DNA of 64,000 nt from positions 20,751,650-20,815,649 of the forward strand of contig CM022665.1 of the NCBI GenBank assembly GCA_012295275.1, read 5' to 3'. Made by a program: the position numbers and the translations under genes. Shown here one piece after another: positions 42,734-54,183 of this stretch; within the stretch, counting starts at the first letter, position 1, and every line of letters starts with the position of its first letter. Below the pieces are notes generated by a model, which was given only the letters and a program-made list of their open reading frames with translations, had not been told where the DNA came from and searched no databases. This stretch comes from Chrysomallon squamiferum (Eukaryota; Mollusca; Gastropoda; Neomphalida; Peltospiridae).

Positions 42734-43490
42734 ATATTTCCTTTTTTTTTTTTTTTTTTCTTCGTATCATTAAATACTTGAAATGTTTGATGTCTATTTT
42801 CAACTGTTTGGAATCGATAAATTTCATGGTCGTAAGTAAATTTGAGTAATTAACATTTTTACCAAAAAAAGTTATTTTGTATTTTGTAATTAACGTAATA
42901 CTGACACTGACATTTTTAAAGCGGAATTCTATTAACGTTTATGCTGCAAAAATCAGAAAGCAACTTTTATGGGGGTGTTGGCAGTCCGAGAGAAAATAGT
43001 ATTTAGCAAAAGTATTTATTTATTTATTTGTTTGTTTGTTTGTTTGTTTGTTTGTTTGTCTGTCTGTTGTTAGTTAGTTAGTTTATTTGTTTGTTTCATT
43101 CTTTATGTTTTAATATAAGGCAACTCGTAGTGATTTAAGGTACCCAGTAGCAGAGCTTTTGGTCATTAGACAATCATAAATATCCTTAACTTCGTTATCT
43201 TTTCTTCTTCTTCTTTTTTTTTTTTTTTTTTTTTTTGACCGCTTTGGTTATTTATTTATTTATTTATTTATTTTATTTTATTTTATTTTATTTTTTATTT
43301 CATTTTTTTTTTTTTAATTTACTTTATTTATTATTATTATTTATTTTTTTGCTTCTTCATTTATAATCATCATCACGCTTATTTTCAATTTGATATTTAT
43401 CTTGTCTCTCTCTCTCTCTCTCTCGTCTATCTGATTACATTCGTATATAGTGATTTTACGAAGAATAATAAGCCAGACAGACACAGACAA
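39901..43490. other. Intergenic sequence with many A/AAT tracts, no gene seen
   Basis: Poly-A/(AAT)n at 40801-40867, poly-A at 41260-41296 and 41332-41357, AAAT tetramers at 41940-42010, (AAT)n at 42523-42578, (TTTG)n at 43017-43060 and (TTTA)n/(TTTTA)n at 43245-43300. Non-repetitive stretches at 40940-41220 and 42100-42470. A weak CTCF-like match lies near 40976. Confidence 0.65.
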
Positions 43491-44240
43491 TTTCGGCTCC
43501 AATAAAGTTGTTTTAATATGTACAAATCTCGTCTGACAGTGGTTACCAATCTAGCTCTGTGTTTGCACCAGCAGTTATATTGTGTTTCTTCTTCTCCTCA
43601 ATCGTCTGCGTCCAGTCTGTGTTTGCTGTCTTAATCTTCCCAAGATGTCGGAGTACTTCTTCATTTCGCTACTCATCGAAAAATTTGCGATCGAGCAAAC
43701 AGTTCCGCGTGGACAAGAATAAAGTATTCATTGTAAAACAAGAATAGCACCAGGAAAGCCAATTTCTTACAAGTGTTTCAGACTCCGATTTTAAGCCGTC
43801 CAGTCTTTGCAAATTAACTCCTCTCTCGTCTTTTTAAACCCAGCATGGCGAGTTGTATCTTCTGTGTGGTTTTTCAGAAAAACGGAGAGCTCCTCTTGGT
43901 GGAGGAAATTACATCGTGTACGAGCATGATAAAATGACAGCGGGAATGAATTCTGATCAATTGCGCGGAGAATGGAAAGTGTCAGGAAGGCTGGCTGACA
44001 TCGCTTTATCGGTGGACCAGAAAGGCAACCAACAAAAGATAGGTGCATTTTCCTAAATTAAATTCCAACTTGGGATCGATTTGTTTTGTTGGTGCGGATA
44101 TTTGTGAGTTTGACGTTGTGCAAATAACTGTACCAGATTGTAACAATTGTCTCCTACATGACTGCTGCAAGTCTCTTTGATAATTCCAGTCGTGATTTTT
44201 AGCCGCCTTTGTTTTATGATAATATATCAGAATGACACTG
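43491..44240. other. Non-repetitive CpG-containing island
   Basis: Open frames of 62-85 residues on both strands with no recognised domain and no matching splice partners. Likely non-coding. Confidence 0.35.
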
Positions 44241-44264
44241 TTTCGTTATAAATCTTCAAAAAAT

Positions 44265-44480
44265 AAAAAAATAAATAAATAAATAAAATAAAAAATAAAA
44301 ATTAATAAATTGAGAAACAAAATGAAATGAAAATAACAATAACAACAACATTAATAATGATAACAACAACAACGACAACAACAACAACAACAACAATAAT
44401 AATAATAATAACAATGATAACGACAAAAATAATAAAAACACCACTACTACCAGCAACAACAACAACAATAAAAAATAAAA
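44265..44480. repeat. (AAAT)n and (CAA)n/(AAT)n degenerate array
   Basis: A simple-sequence block open in several frames, giving false Thr/Ile- and Leu/Val-rich peptides. Confidence 0.9.
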
Positions 44481-44565
44481 ATTTATTACGTAAAATATAC
44501 ATATGTGAAAATATAGCGATCTCATTTCGTTTTTAAAATCCGAAAAATGATTTTGCTGCAACATG

Positions 44566-44569
<4 letters not shown>

Positions 44570-44650
<81 letters not shown>
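44570..44650. repeat. (CT)n microsatellite, 81 bp
   Basis: Pure CT dinucleotides followed by a short imperfect CT-rich tail to about 44690. Confidence 0.96.
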
Positions 44651-44651
<1 letters not shown>

Positions 44652-44759
44652 GTCTCTCTGTTTCTCTCTCTCTTTATGTTTTATCTCTCACACACTGACA
44701 CACACATACACATTTTCATAATCTTGCTTTCGTTATCTATTAATTATTTTATTTCTATA

Positions 44760-46371
44760 GTCTTGGGTCTTTATTCCTTTGTTGCTGTAAACTTCGAGTT
44801 AGACGTATCTTCTTTTCTCTCACCTGCATCTCGGCAGTTAGTTTACCTCGTGTCTGTTCATCTGTCTGTCTGTAGTAACGAAAATAGTTTCACGGAAGTC
44901 AATTAAGGGTCATCAAGTGTAAATAATTAACTGGACAAAGTTGTTTCTACGAGGTGAGACACTGCAGTATTTTCCAGAGGAGAATCCACACGGACTTTTT
45001 ACGGAGGCGTTGGACTGAGAAATACAAATTAGATATCGACAGATATATGGATGTCGTCGTAGCTGCAGCAATCGCATTTAGACAGATAAACGAGATCGTT
45101 GCAGTTTGCAGCAGCAAGTTTTATCACGTCGCGTGCCGGCGGATCACGGCTGAAAGTGGTGATATTTTACTGCTTCAGAGACAAATTCTTCACAAGTGTT
45201 TCCAAGAAATCTTCCAATAAAATACGCTTTGTCAGTGCGAGTTGACGTTTATCCTCGCAGTGAAAATCTTCCCGCCTCGGGCGACGACCAAATTGCGTGA
45301 TGAAAGCGCCACTCATACAGATTATGTCTTCCCTCTTAAAAAATTTTTTTTTTCTCACTCTGACACAAATACCTGTCTCTCAGAGAGACTCTTGTGGACG
45401 AAATCAATAAGAACAGCATATACACTACATCACTGACGTCCTTTTGAAGACGTTATTCTAACCACAACAGAGACATAATCCTCTGTATGACAGACAAATC
45501 CCGGAAAAATTTATATATTTTTTTTTTTCAAAGATAAAAGCGTGAAGAGTGAGAATTAACGTCTCTTCCGTTTAATTTTTTTTTTTTTTTTTTTTTTCTT
45601 CTTCTTCTTCTTCTTCTTTATTTTTATTTTTTTCTTATATACCTTTAAGATTAAATTTTTTTAATAAATAAAAGTGGAAGATTGAAAAATAGCAGATGTT
45701 GCTCAATAAATAAAGTTTGTCTTACGTCAGTACAGCATATTGCATAGTTTTCTTCACATTTATTCAGTGAAATGGAAATTACCCAATAGGAAAAAACACA
45801 TGAAGAGAATCCCACTGGGGAAAAAAAGAAAAGAAATGGACATAGCCCCAGTGGTTGGAGCGAGAAGTATTACAGCAGACACATCAAGAAGGAGAGATCC
45901 TTGGTCATCTCAAATACAAACTGTCTTAATGAAATGTGGATTGTTATTTATTTATCAACAACATTGTCATCATCAGCATCATCATTACTAAAACCATTCT
46001 CATTATTATTATTATCATCGTCGTCATCGTCATTATATATTATTATTATCATCATCATCGTCATCATTATATGATTATTATTATTATTATTTCTGCTATT
46101 GTCATTATTGCTATAGTTATTATTGCTATAGTTGCATCGAATCAGAAAATTGATCTGATATCCACTCAAAATATCATGTAATTTTTTTTTGCCAGCTCTT
46201 TATTCGTTTCCATTTTCAGTAAAATGTTCATAGCATTGAACTTTTTGTATATTGTTTTTTTTTTTTTAAGTTGGAAAACGTAAAGGTTTCATGTGATCTT
46301 TCGTTTCAGAATCACAAGCAGTCATTTTAGAAAATTTCATTTTTGCCAATTATGTGGCAAATTAAAAGCTG

Positions 46372-46405
<34 letters not shown>

Positions 46406-46660
46406 GTTTAAAAAAAAAAAAAAAAAAAAAAGGAAATAACGTAAAATTATAGCTGGAAAATCAATAGCGGATCTTTTTTTCTTTTTTTCCAAAGCGAATT
46501 GTGAAAAAGGACCATGAAAACAAGTGTACAATTTACGTACATACGTACAGACAGTGTCAAAAGCAAGAAAGTGGCACTATTTTACATTTTTTTCTTTAGT
46601 TTTATCTCAGAACATTAAGAATAAATAATCAATTTCTTAACAATTTGACTCCAGTCAAAT
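44760..46660. other. Island followed by simple sequence, no gene recognised
   Basis: 44800-45480 is non-repetitive with CpG; the open frame at 44954-45220 has no domain. Then T/TTC runs at 45575-45620, a short ordinary stretch at 45720-45940, ATT/ATC arrays at 45950-46130 and poly-A at 46371-46398 and 46411-46430. Confidence 0.45.
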
Positions 46661-46674
46661 AAATTTTACTTTTT

Positions 46675-46834
46675 ATTTTATTTTATTTTATTTTATTTTA
46701 TTTTATTACTTTAACATTTTTCCCTTTATATTTTGATGATCTGAACTACATGATATTTTATTTTATTTTATTTTATTTTATTTTATTACTTTAACATTTT
46801 TCCCTTTATATTTTGATGATCTGAACTACATGAT
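46675..46834 (+). repeat. Exact 80-bp tandem duplication
   Basis: Copies 46675-46754 and 46755-46834 each comprise a (TTTTA)n start and the unique sequence ending gatgatctgaactacatgat. I see no differences in the ~54-nt unique part, so the duplication is recent or homogenised. Confidence 0.93.
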
Positions 46835-46837
46835 GCG

Positions 46838-46851
46838 GCGCCCTCTAACAT
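46838..46851 (-). promoter_or_regulatory. Partial CTCF-like site
   Basis: GCGCCCTCTA (minus TAGAGGGCGC) matches 10 of 14 core positions, right after the 80-bp duplication. Weak on its own. Confidence 0.25.
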
Positions 46852-46854
46852 GAG

Positions 46855-49380
46855 TTGCCGGTACCTTCAGCCGGTTCGGAATAGTCGTAGTAGTAGTAGC
46901 TGCAGCTGTAGCAACAGTAGTAGTAATAATAATAACAAAAGTAGCATTAGTAGTAGTAACAGCAATTATAAGAAGAAGAAGAAGAATCATTATTACAGGT
47001 TTTGAGATTAGTTGTTAAAAGATAATTGGTTTTTACAATAAGCTTGTTATTTTCGTCATACTCAGCGTCTAACACTCGGAGAGATCCGCTCCGAGAAAAG
47101 CGATTAAACAATCAAAAGAAGGCGATTTTGAGAAAAGAGATTTGGTGATGAGGAAAATACGATTAATGACACTTAGCTCTTTGTAGGGGACATATTATTT
47201 TCTCATCATCTGTCATTGGTTTAGCACCCAACTGTCAAAGGTCTCGCTGAGATTGGAGCTAGATACACAGTGTCCGTAAGTCCGTAAGTCCGTACTAATG
47301 ATAATGAGATTGGCAAAAGCCAGGACCACATCATGAAACCGATTCAGCTCTATAATGGAAAACAATTAACCCCAAATTTTGTGGACTGTATTTTTCAGTA
47401 TTTTTTAAAATTATTTTCTTTGAATGAGATAGATAGTTAGATAGCTTCATAGCGAGATACATAGATTATATAGACAGACAGATAGGGATATGGATATATA
47501 CACACATGAATTGATAGATACATTCATAGATACACAGACAGTCGGGTAGACAGATATAAACACAGACATAAATAAATAAAAATATAAATAGACAGATACT
47601 GAATATATAGACAAACTGATACATTAATATACACTGAAATAATGTTTTAAAAAAGGAAGACGAAAATAAAAGAAAAAAAACATATTTTTATAAGATAATT
47701 TATTTATCCTTTTACCATTCAGTCTTGTAATGGTTATTCAAATTTATGCGTGCCCCTGCTTCTGACGTACATATACAGATATTTTACATATACCATCACA
47801 AATGTATTATCAAACCTGCCACACCAATTGTGACGTATCTACGTAGATATACTTTACGTTACCATCACAGATGTATTAATTCTGGACAAACCGTCAGTCC
47901 ACTGCTCATGTTTTAAAACACTTACAACACGATACCAGCCTATGACAAGTAAGAGAATATACAAGACACTGACAGAGCAAACAGAATAAGAGTGCTGAAC
48001 AAATACTTGAATTAATTCTACTCGCTACTTCACTCATTGTTCAGAACGTCTTCTGGGCAGAAACACAGATGTATCTCTGTCTCGTTACTTCTCATTTCTC
48101 TTGTGAGAACAAACACAGATGGTCTTGTCCGTTTATCCACACACGCTGAATGTAAAAGAATATGTTAAATGAATATAGTCAAAGAAACAAATCCATACTA
48201 GTATGTATACTAGGCAAACACACACCAAATGAGATATACACACAGACAGAAGGGCGGATCGACGGACAAATTAAGAACAGCTGTTAACTGTTATATGTGC
48301 AATTTCTTTTATTCTTGTTGCGACAGTTACTTCTATAACGTCATTGTCAGCAGCAGCAACAGCAACAGTAATTACAATAACAATATTACTATTACTGTCA
48401 TCAACAAAAACTACCTCTGCTGCTACATCATTACCACCGATATCATCAGCGACAACAACAACCATTATTACCACCACCATTATCAGTAACAGTTAAAATA
48501 GTTTTAGCAATAGTAATGTTATTTGGTAAACTAGTAGTAGTAGTAGTAGTAGTGGTAGTGTTGGAGGTGGTGGTGTGATGATACTAGCAGCAGCAGCAGC
48601 AATAGTAGTAGTAGTAAGTAAGTAATACTAATAATAATTGTAGTACTAGCAATAGTAGTAGTAACAGGAACATTAGTAATCAAAAGTATCAAACAGTACA
48701 TTTTTGTGATCACCGAGCATAAACATATTGCTAGTAATAGTAGTAGTAGGAGTAGTAAAAGTACTAGTAGTAGTAGTAGTAGAAGTAATAGTACTAGTAG
48801 CAGCAGTAGTAGTAGTAGTAGTAATAGTAGTAGAAGCAGTAGTAGTAGAAGAAGAAGAAGAAACAGTAGTAGAAGTAATAATCAAAATAAAGTGTCGGAA
48901 CGGTGGTAGTAGTAACAGCACATTTTCTGTGATCACCAAGAATAAACGTAATGATTATTTCCACTGCGTGAACTTGTTAACAGTATGCATCGTCAGATCT
49001 TCAACTTGACAAGGTCAGAGAAACGATGACCAATTCGGCCAAAGGTCAGCAGCACAAGCATGGACAGCCTGAATAACAGGGGAATGATATATTTATATAA
49101 GTACAGTACTGGACACTAGCGATATAGTCTTTCATTAGACGTTATTGTTATTTCTATTGACAGAAGAAATTGGTTTGCGAACTTTGAGTTATGCAGACTA
49201 ACTCATCAGGTGACAGAATTAGCTCTACATTTTACAAATAGTATTTCATTTGTCTGACTGTATGTCTGTCTGTCTCTTCATGTCGAGGGAATTTTGTAAA
49301 GAAAAAAGTATATGGATGGATAGAAAGGTAGAGGGAGACAAAAAATATCGATCAGATCGAACAAATTAATACACATTTTC
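46855..49380. other. Intergenic: AGT/GAA arrays and short islands
   Basis: Degenerate (AGT)n at 46885-46960 and (GAA)n at 46970-46985. GATA/GACA-like degenerate repeats at 47425-47640. Ordinary sequence at 47040-47350 and 47700-48330. Degenerate (AGT)n at 48530-48700 and 48725-48890. No gene seen. Confidence 0.65.
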
Positions 49381-49419
49381 ATTAAACATGAACAAAGTCA
49401 TACAACATTCTGATTATAC

Positions 49420-50460
49420 ACCTACCAGACTGTCTGTCTGTCTTCTGTACGTCTACTTATCTATATCCATACATCCATACATCCGTCCATACACATATCT
49501 CTCTGCCTGTATTTATCTATTTATCTTTCTCTTCATATATCTGTCTCTGTATCTGTCTGTCTGTCTGTCTGTCTATCTCTCTAGCTCTCTATCTATATCT
49601 CTATCTTGTCTCTCATTCATTGAACATTTATATATGTCTATCTATATCTCTATATTTGTATGTATCCATCTATATCTATCTGTCTGTATATCTGTATCTC
49701 TATATTTGTATGTATCCATCTATATCTATCTGTCTATCTATCTATATCTCTATATTTGTATGTAGCCATCTATATCTATCTGTCTATCTATCTATATCTC
49801 TATATTTGTATGTATCCATCTATATCTATCTGTCTATCTATCTATATCTCTATATTTGTATGTATCCATCTATATCTATCTGTCTATCTATCTATATCTC
49901 TATATTTGTATGTATCCATCTATATCTATCTGTCTATATATCTGTATCTCTATATTTGTATGTATCCATCTATATCTATCTGTCTATCTATCTATATCTC
50001 TATATTTGTATGTAGCCATCTATATCTATCTGTCTATCTATCTATATCTCTATATTTGTATGTATCCATCTATATCTATCTGTCTATCTATCTCTATCTC
50101 TATATTTGTATGTAGCCATCTATATCTATCTGTCTATCTATCTGTATCTCTATATTTGTATGTATCCATCTATATCTATCTGTCTATCTATCTATATCTC
50201 TATATTTGTATGTATCCATCTATATCTATCTGTCTATATATCTGTATCTCTATATTTGTATGTATCCATCTATATCTATCTGTCTATCTATCTATATCTC
50301 TATATTTGTATGTAGCCATCTATATCTATCTGTCTATCTATCTATATCTCTATATTTGTATGTAGCCATCTATATCTATCAGTCTATCTATCTATATCTC
50401 TATATTTGTATGTATCCATCTATATCTATCTGTCTATCTGACTTCTCTCTCATTCACAGA
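49420..50460 (+). repeat. 50-bp satellite, 16 units, with flanking (TCTA/TCTG)n
   Basis: The landmark tatatttgtatgta recurs at 49651, 49701, 49751 and every 50 bp to 50401 with no length change. Variants (tgtagcc for tgtatcc; tctgtatctc for tctatatctc) recur together 250 and 300 bp apart, showing higher-order units. No stop codon lies in the unit, so all three plus-strand frames look open; this is not a gene. Related tetramer repeats flank it on the left, and an opposite-strand TAGA version lies at 50495-50640. Confidence 0.97.
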
Positions 50461-50649
50461 AGATAACCATCTGTCTATCTCTTTTTCTCTCTGTATATAG
50501 ATAGATAGATGGACAGACGGACATTTGAGTAGCTATATAAACAAACATATAGACATATATTCACGTAGATAGAGAGCAATATTTATATATTAATAGATTA
50601 AGAGAATAGATGGAAGGAAAAACACATAAAGACACACAGAGACATAGAT

Positions 50650-51220
50650 GATATAATAATTATTTCAACACATTTCCTTTCTTTACCTTTGCGCACCAAA
50701 TGCATAACAGAAACCAAGAATAAAACAAACAGAAAAAAAAAGAAGAAGAAGAAAGAAAAAAAACAAGAAGAAGAAGAAGAAAGACATGTCAGATAAAAAA
50801 GAGAAAAAGAAAAAAATAAGGTAATAATGTTTAAAGAACTCAGGTGGAAATTCTCTCAAAAGTAAATACGTTTTGTTGCACTGAATATTCTCTTTGTGTT
50901 AGAGGTGAAATCTCGAGTGATGTGTTTTGGTAAACCGATACATTCTGCTCATCATCTCGTCATGTGTGATGCTTGTCATTCGTTTTTTTCTCTTAGAATT
51001 CTCCCTGCGTGCCAAATTAGCCAGCAGTGATGAGGATACCTGTCCTCCGCTGGGAATTACCTCACTTTCGAGTAGGTGAACGTCGTGCATGACGTTATGC
51101 ATGACGTCGTGCGAATTTGTTAACAAAACAGTTTCATAATCTGTTTCATTGTTTTGTTGTAATTGTTGTTGGCTACAGATCAGTATAAAACAGTCAGCTA
51201 TGTAATTAACTTTGAATCTA
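50650..51220. other. A/AAG-rich tract then non-repetitive island
   Basis: 50730-50790 is AAG-rich. 50880-51190 is non-repetitive; a minus-strand open frame at 50899-51225 (108 residues, ending MSRMYRFTKTHHSRFHL) has no domain I recognise. It contains tgcatgacgt-type repeats at 51086-51110. Confidence 0.35.
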
Positions 51221-51539
51221 ACCAATCAGTCTAGCAGTCAACCAACAAACCAACCAAACAACAAATCAACCACACGACGAATCAACTGACCATCCTGCCT
51301 ATCAAACTAACCAAGCATATATAATTAATTAACAAACCCACCTTTGAAAATAACCCTAAGTATTCAAACAGATTTAAAATATTTAATTTCTACTGAGATT
51401 TAGAAAATTATTATCCGGAAGAAGAAGAAGAAGAAGAAGAAGAAATTAAGATGTCTATGAAGACAGAAAAAAAGAAAAAAATAGAAATAAAAGGTTAAAA
51501 AAAAAAAGAAGAGAGGATAGAAACTCTATCTGAAATATT

Positions 51540-51950
51540 CTTTCCTTTTGACCTTCGGTAATGGAGAGATCTATGAGAACCGACGTCGTGTCCGTTTGAA
51601 ATCACGCGGTGTAATCTAAATACAACGTCGTGTAATTTCAAAACGACCACATCTAATTCTGGACATGACGTAGTCTAATGTGGCTGTGAGCCGCTGTAAT
51701 TCGCACAGCAGCTTGAATCCAACTAGAAATGACTAAGGATCAGGAACGGCAAATAATGGTTATCCCTCAATTTGTCTCATATCACAGATCAGAGCTTGGC
51801 GCCTCCGGCTGGATATTAAGTATTGCTTCTCTGTTTACTTATTAAAAAACTTGTCACTTTGGTGGTCACTCTGCAAGTCCGTCGTAATGGCTGCTTGAGA
51901 GACAAAAAAATGTCTTCAACAGCAACATCATTGCGAGCTTATATATAACA
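51540..51950. other. Non-repetitive island with acgtcgtgtaat repeats and CTCF-like site
   Basis: gacgtcgtgt/acgtcgtgtaat/tgacgtagtctaat recur at about 51580, 51625 and 51668. A CTCF-like site follows at 51799. Confidence 0.4.
51799..51812 (-). promoter_or_regulatory. Candidate CTCF binding site (12 of 14)
   Basis: GCGCCTCCGGCTGG reads CCAGCCGGAGGCGC on the minus strand and matches CTCF core positions except two. Same orientation as the site at 39485. Confidence 0.4.
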
Positions 51951-51983
51951 TCGTGAATGTGGGTCCCTGCTCAGAAAGAAAAA

Positions 51984-52044
51984 TAAAATAAAAATAAAAT
52001 AAAATAAAATAAAATAAAATAAAATAAAATAAAATAAAATAAAA

Positions 52045-52075
<31 letters not shown>

Positions 52076-52140
52076 GAAAGAAAGAATAAGATAAAATAAA
52101 TAAATAAATGAATAAACTGAAATAAAATAAAATAAATATC
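51984..52140. repeat. (AAAAT)n and (AAAT)n tract
   Basis: Pentamers to about 52045, then tetramers, then interrupted copies to 52137. Confidence 0.93.
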
Positions 52141-52199
52141 AACTATTAAAGAGCCGTGATAACTATACAGACAGACGGACTGACAGTACAAAATGCAGA

Positions 52200-52949
52200 A
52201 AAAAAAAAAAAAAACGATGTAGAAGGATTCCAGCAAACTTGGCTGGGTCGTCTTTCTGCCTCGCTGTTTTTATCTCGCAGATATATTTGTGACAGTTTAG
52301 CGTTCGCTATCATTTCGCTTCATTACACGTCCGTCGTTCAGACAGGCCCTAGCCAAGAAGGGGAAATCATTACGCGGTAATGGACGCGGCTGTGAGAAGA
52401 TGTTGACCACTGATGGACACGAAGATCTGCTCTTTCACAAGTTATAATTGTCCAGAACAGGCGAAAAGCTGAAATGCGAATCTCCAGAGTGAATAAGAGA
52501 GCTTTGAAGGGTTCGTCTCAACAGGCGGTCCGCAATGGAAGAAGTATTCAGGGAAGAAAAGGAAGTTGAGCGGCGGATATGCTAACATTGAAAAATCGTG
52601 TCTAGAAGGATGGTCAATGTCTGTCAGCGCGTCTTGTAATTGAAGCGTAATTCGTTTAAGTTAAACGTGTAATGAAGTTACTGGTGGTCCGAGTTAGTCG
52701 CTGTTCTGGTCACTGGGTCCCGCTTTCAGTCTCATTTTCACTTCTTCTTAATGTTAAAAACAGGAAACAGAGTTTGTAGTTCCTGCTCTTCCAGTTTCTA
52801 ATCTAAGTAGCCTGCGCGTCAGTTGTTGTAATGAATATAAATAAGAACCAATACTTGATGAATTTGTACACATTTTTATTAGAGGTTATTAAAGTGCCAG
52901 TCGTGTGATTGTTGCAGTAATAGTACGAAACAGGAAGCGTTCTGATTTC

Positions 52950-52981
<32 letters not shown>

Positions 52982-54097
52982 TGTTACTGTTATTATTAAC
53001 AGTAGCGAGAATTCTTTTACATACACGTTTCTCTATAAACAAAACAAAAATAAATAAATAAATAAATAAATGACGTGGCTCTTGATGAAACGTGTTCATC
53101 AAACGTGTAGCTGTCTGGAACAGGATATAGCTCAATAAAGGATTGATTCAGCAAGTTGTCATGCACAAGGATGTAAACATTTGTTAGAAGCTAATAATCT
53201 AATGACTCTTTGAAAATAAAAGTAGTGTTTCATTATTTCATTTCTTTTTTTTCTTCTTCTTTTCCTACTTTTTCTTTTTCTTTTTCTTTTTTTTTTTTTT
53301 TTTTTTTCCAAAATAAAAAGAAGAAGAAGAAGAAATAGCAGCAAGAAAAAGCTGGCAAACAAAAATCAATAGTAGGTTGTGAGAAAACATCAACGTTGTT
53401 GGAAATGCAAGTACGGGCTGGCACTTGAGAAATGATGGATGGTTCTGAGACAGACAAAGAAAAGTTATCAATTCTTGTACTCATATCTCATTCTTGTGAG
53501 TCTACAGCGAATGTGAAACGCAATGAATAAACATATTGAAGCGTTATTAAAAATACACAATATTTAAACCATCCGAGGAGGACGAAGGACAAAAAAAGAG
53601 AGATAAACAGATATAGATACAACACGAAGTTTAGATATGCATCTGTCGTGAATTTCATTATTTAATTTTTTTTTTTTATTATTATTATTATTTTTTTTTT
53701 TTATGAGGTCAAGTTTACGGATTTAGCAATTAAATAAGAACAAGATAAAAAAAAAAAAAAAAAAAAAAAACAAAACAAGTTTTAAAAAAATCAAATAAAA
53801 AAAAAAAAGAGAGAGAGAGAGAGAGATGTTGAGATAATTATATATACTCTACTGTAACCGTAACATGTATTATGTTAATTGCTTGTTACCTTGTTTATAG
53901 TAACCATAACACATTTGTTCTGTTACTTGGGTAACCGTATTTCTATGGTAACCATGATTCTCGCGTAGGCCTGTCTGCTTTTCAAGAAATGTTGAATTTA
54001 TCGCATGTTAAAATCTTCCTTTTGTTTTCATTCGCTCTAATAAACAGAAAAAAGAAAAGAAAAAAAAAAATTAACTTTGTTTTTCCTAAAAGACTAC

Positions 54098-54100
<3 letters not shown>
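52200..54100. other. Non-repetitive island then simple repeats, no gene seen
   Basis: 52230-52810 is CpG-containing and non-repetitive without a recognised coding frame. Then (AAT)n at 52949-52980, AAAT at 53050-53072, T-runs at 53284-53307 and A-runs at 53746-53770. Confidence 0.55.

Positions 54101-54101
<1 letters not shown>

Positions 54102-54181
<80 letters not shown>
54102..54181. repeat. (CT)n microsatellite, 80 bp
   Basis: Pure CT dinucleotides. Confidence 0.96.

Positions 54182-54183
<2 letters not shown>

Noticed and set aside
45740-45991. 83-residue frame with a ...RSITADTSRRRDPWSSQIQ... segment
   Set aside because: It looked slightly like conserved protein, but I could not assign a family, and it runs into an ATC/ATT repeat with no splice partner.
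49388-50466. Long overlapping plus-strand reading frames of 86-169 residues rich in Tyr, Ile, Ser and Leu
   Set aside because: They are the 50-bp satellite read in all three frames. The unit has no stop codon and the same peptide appears in each phase.
50899-51225. 108-residue minus-strand frame
   Set aside because: The HDVMHNVMHD part comes from a short DNA repeat. The rest matches nothing I recognise and there is no gene context.
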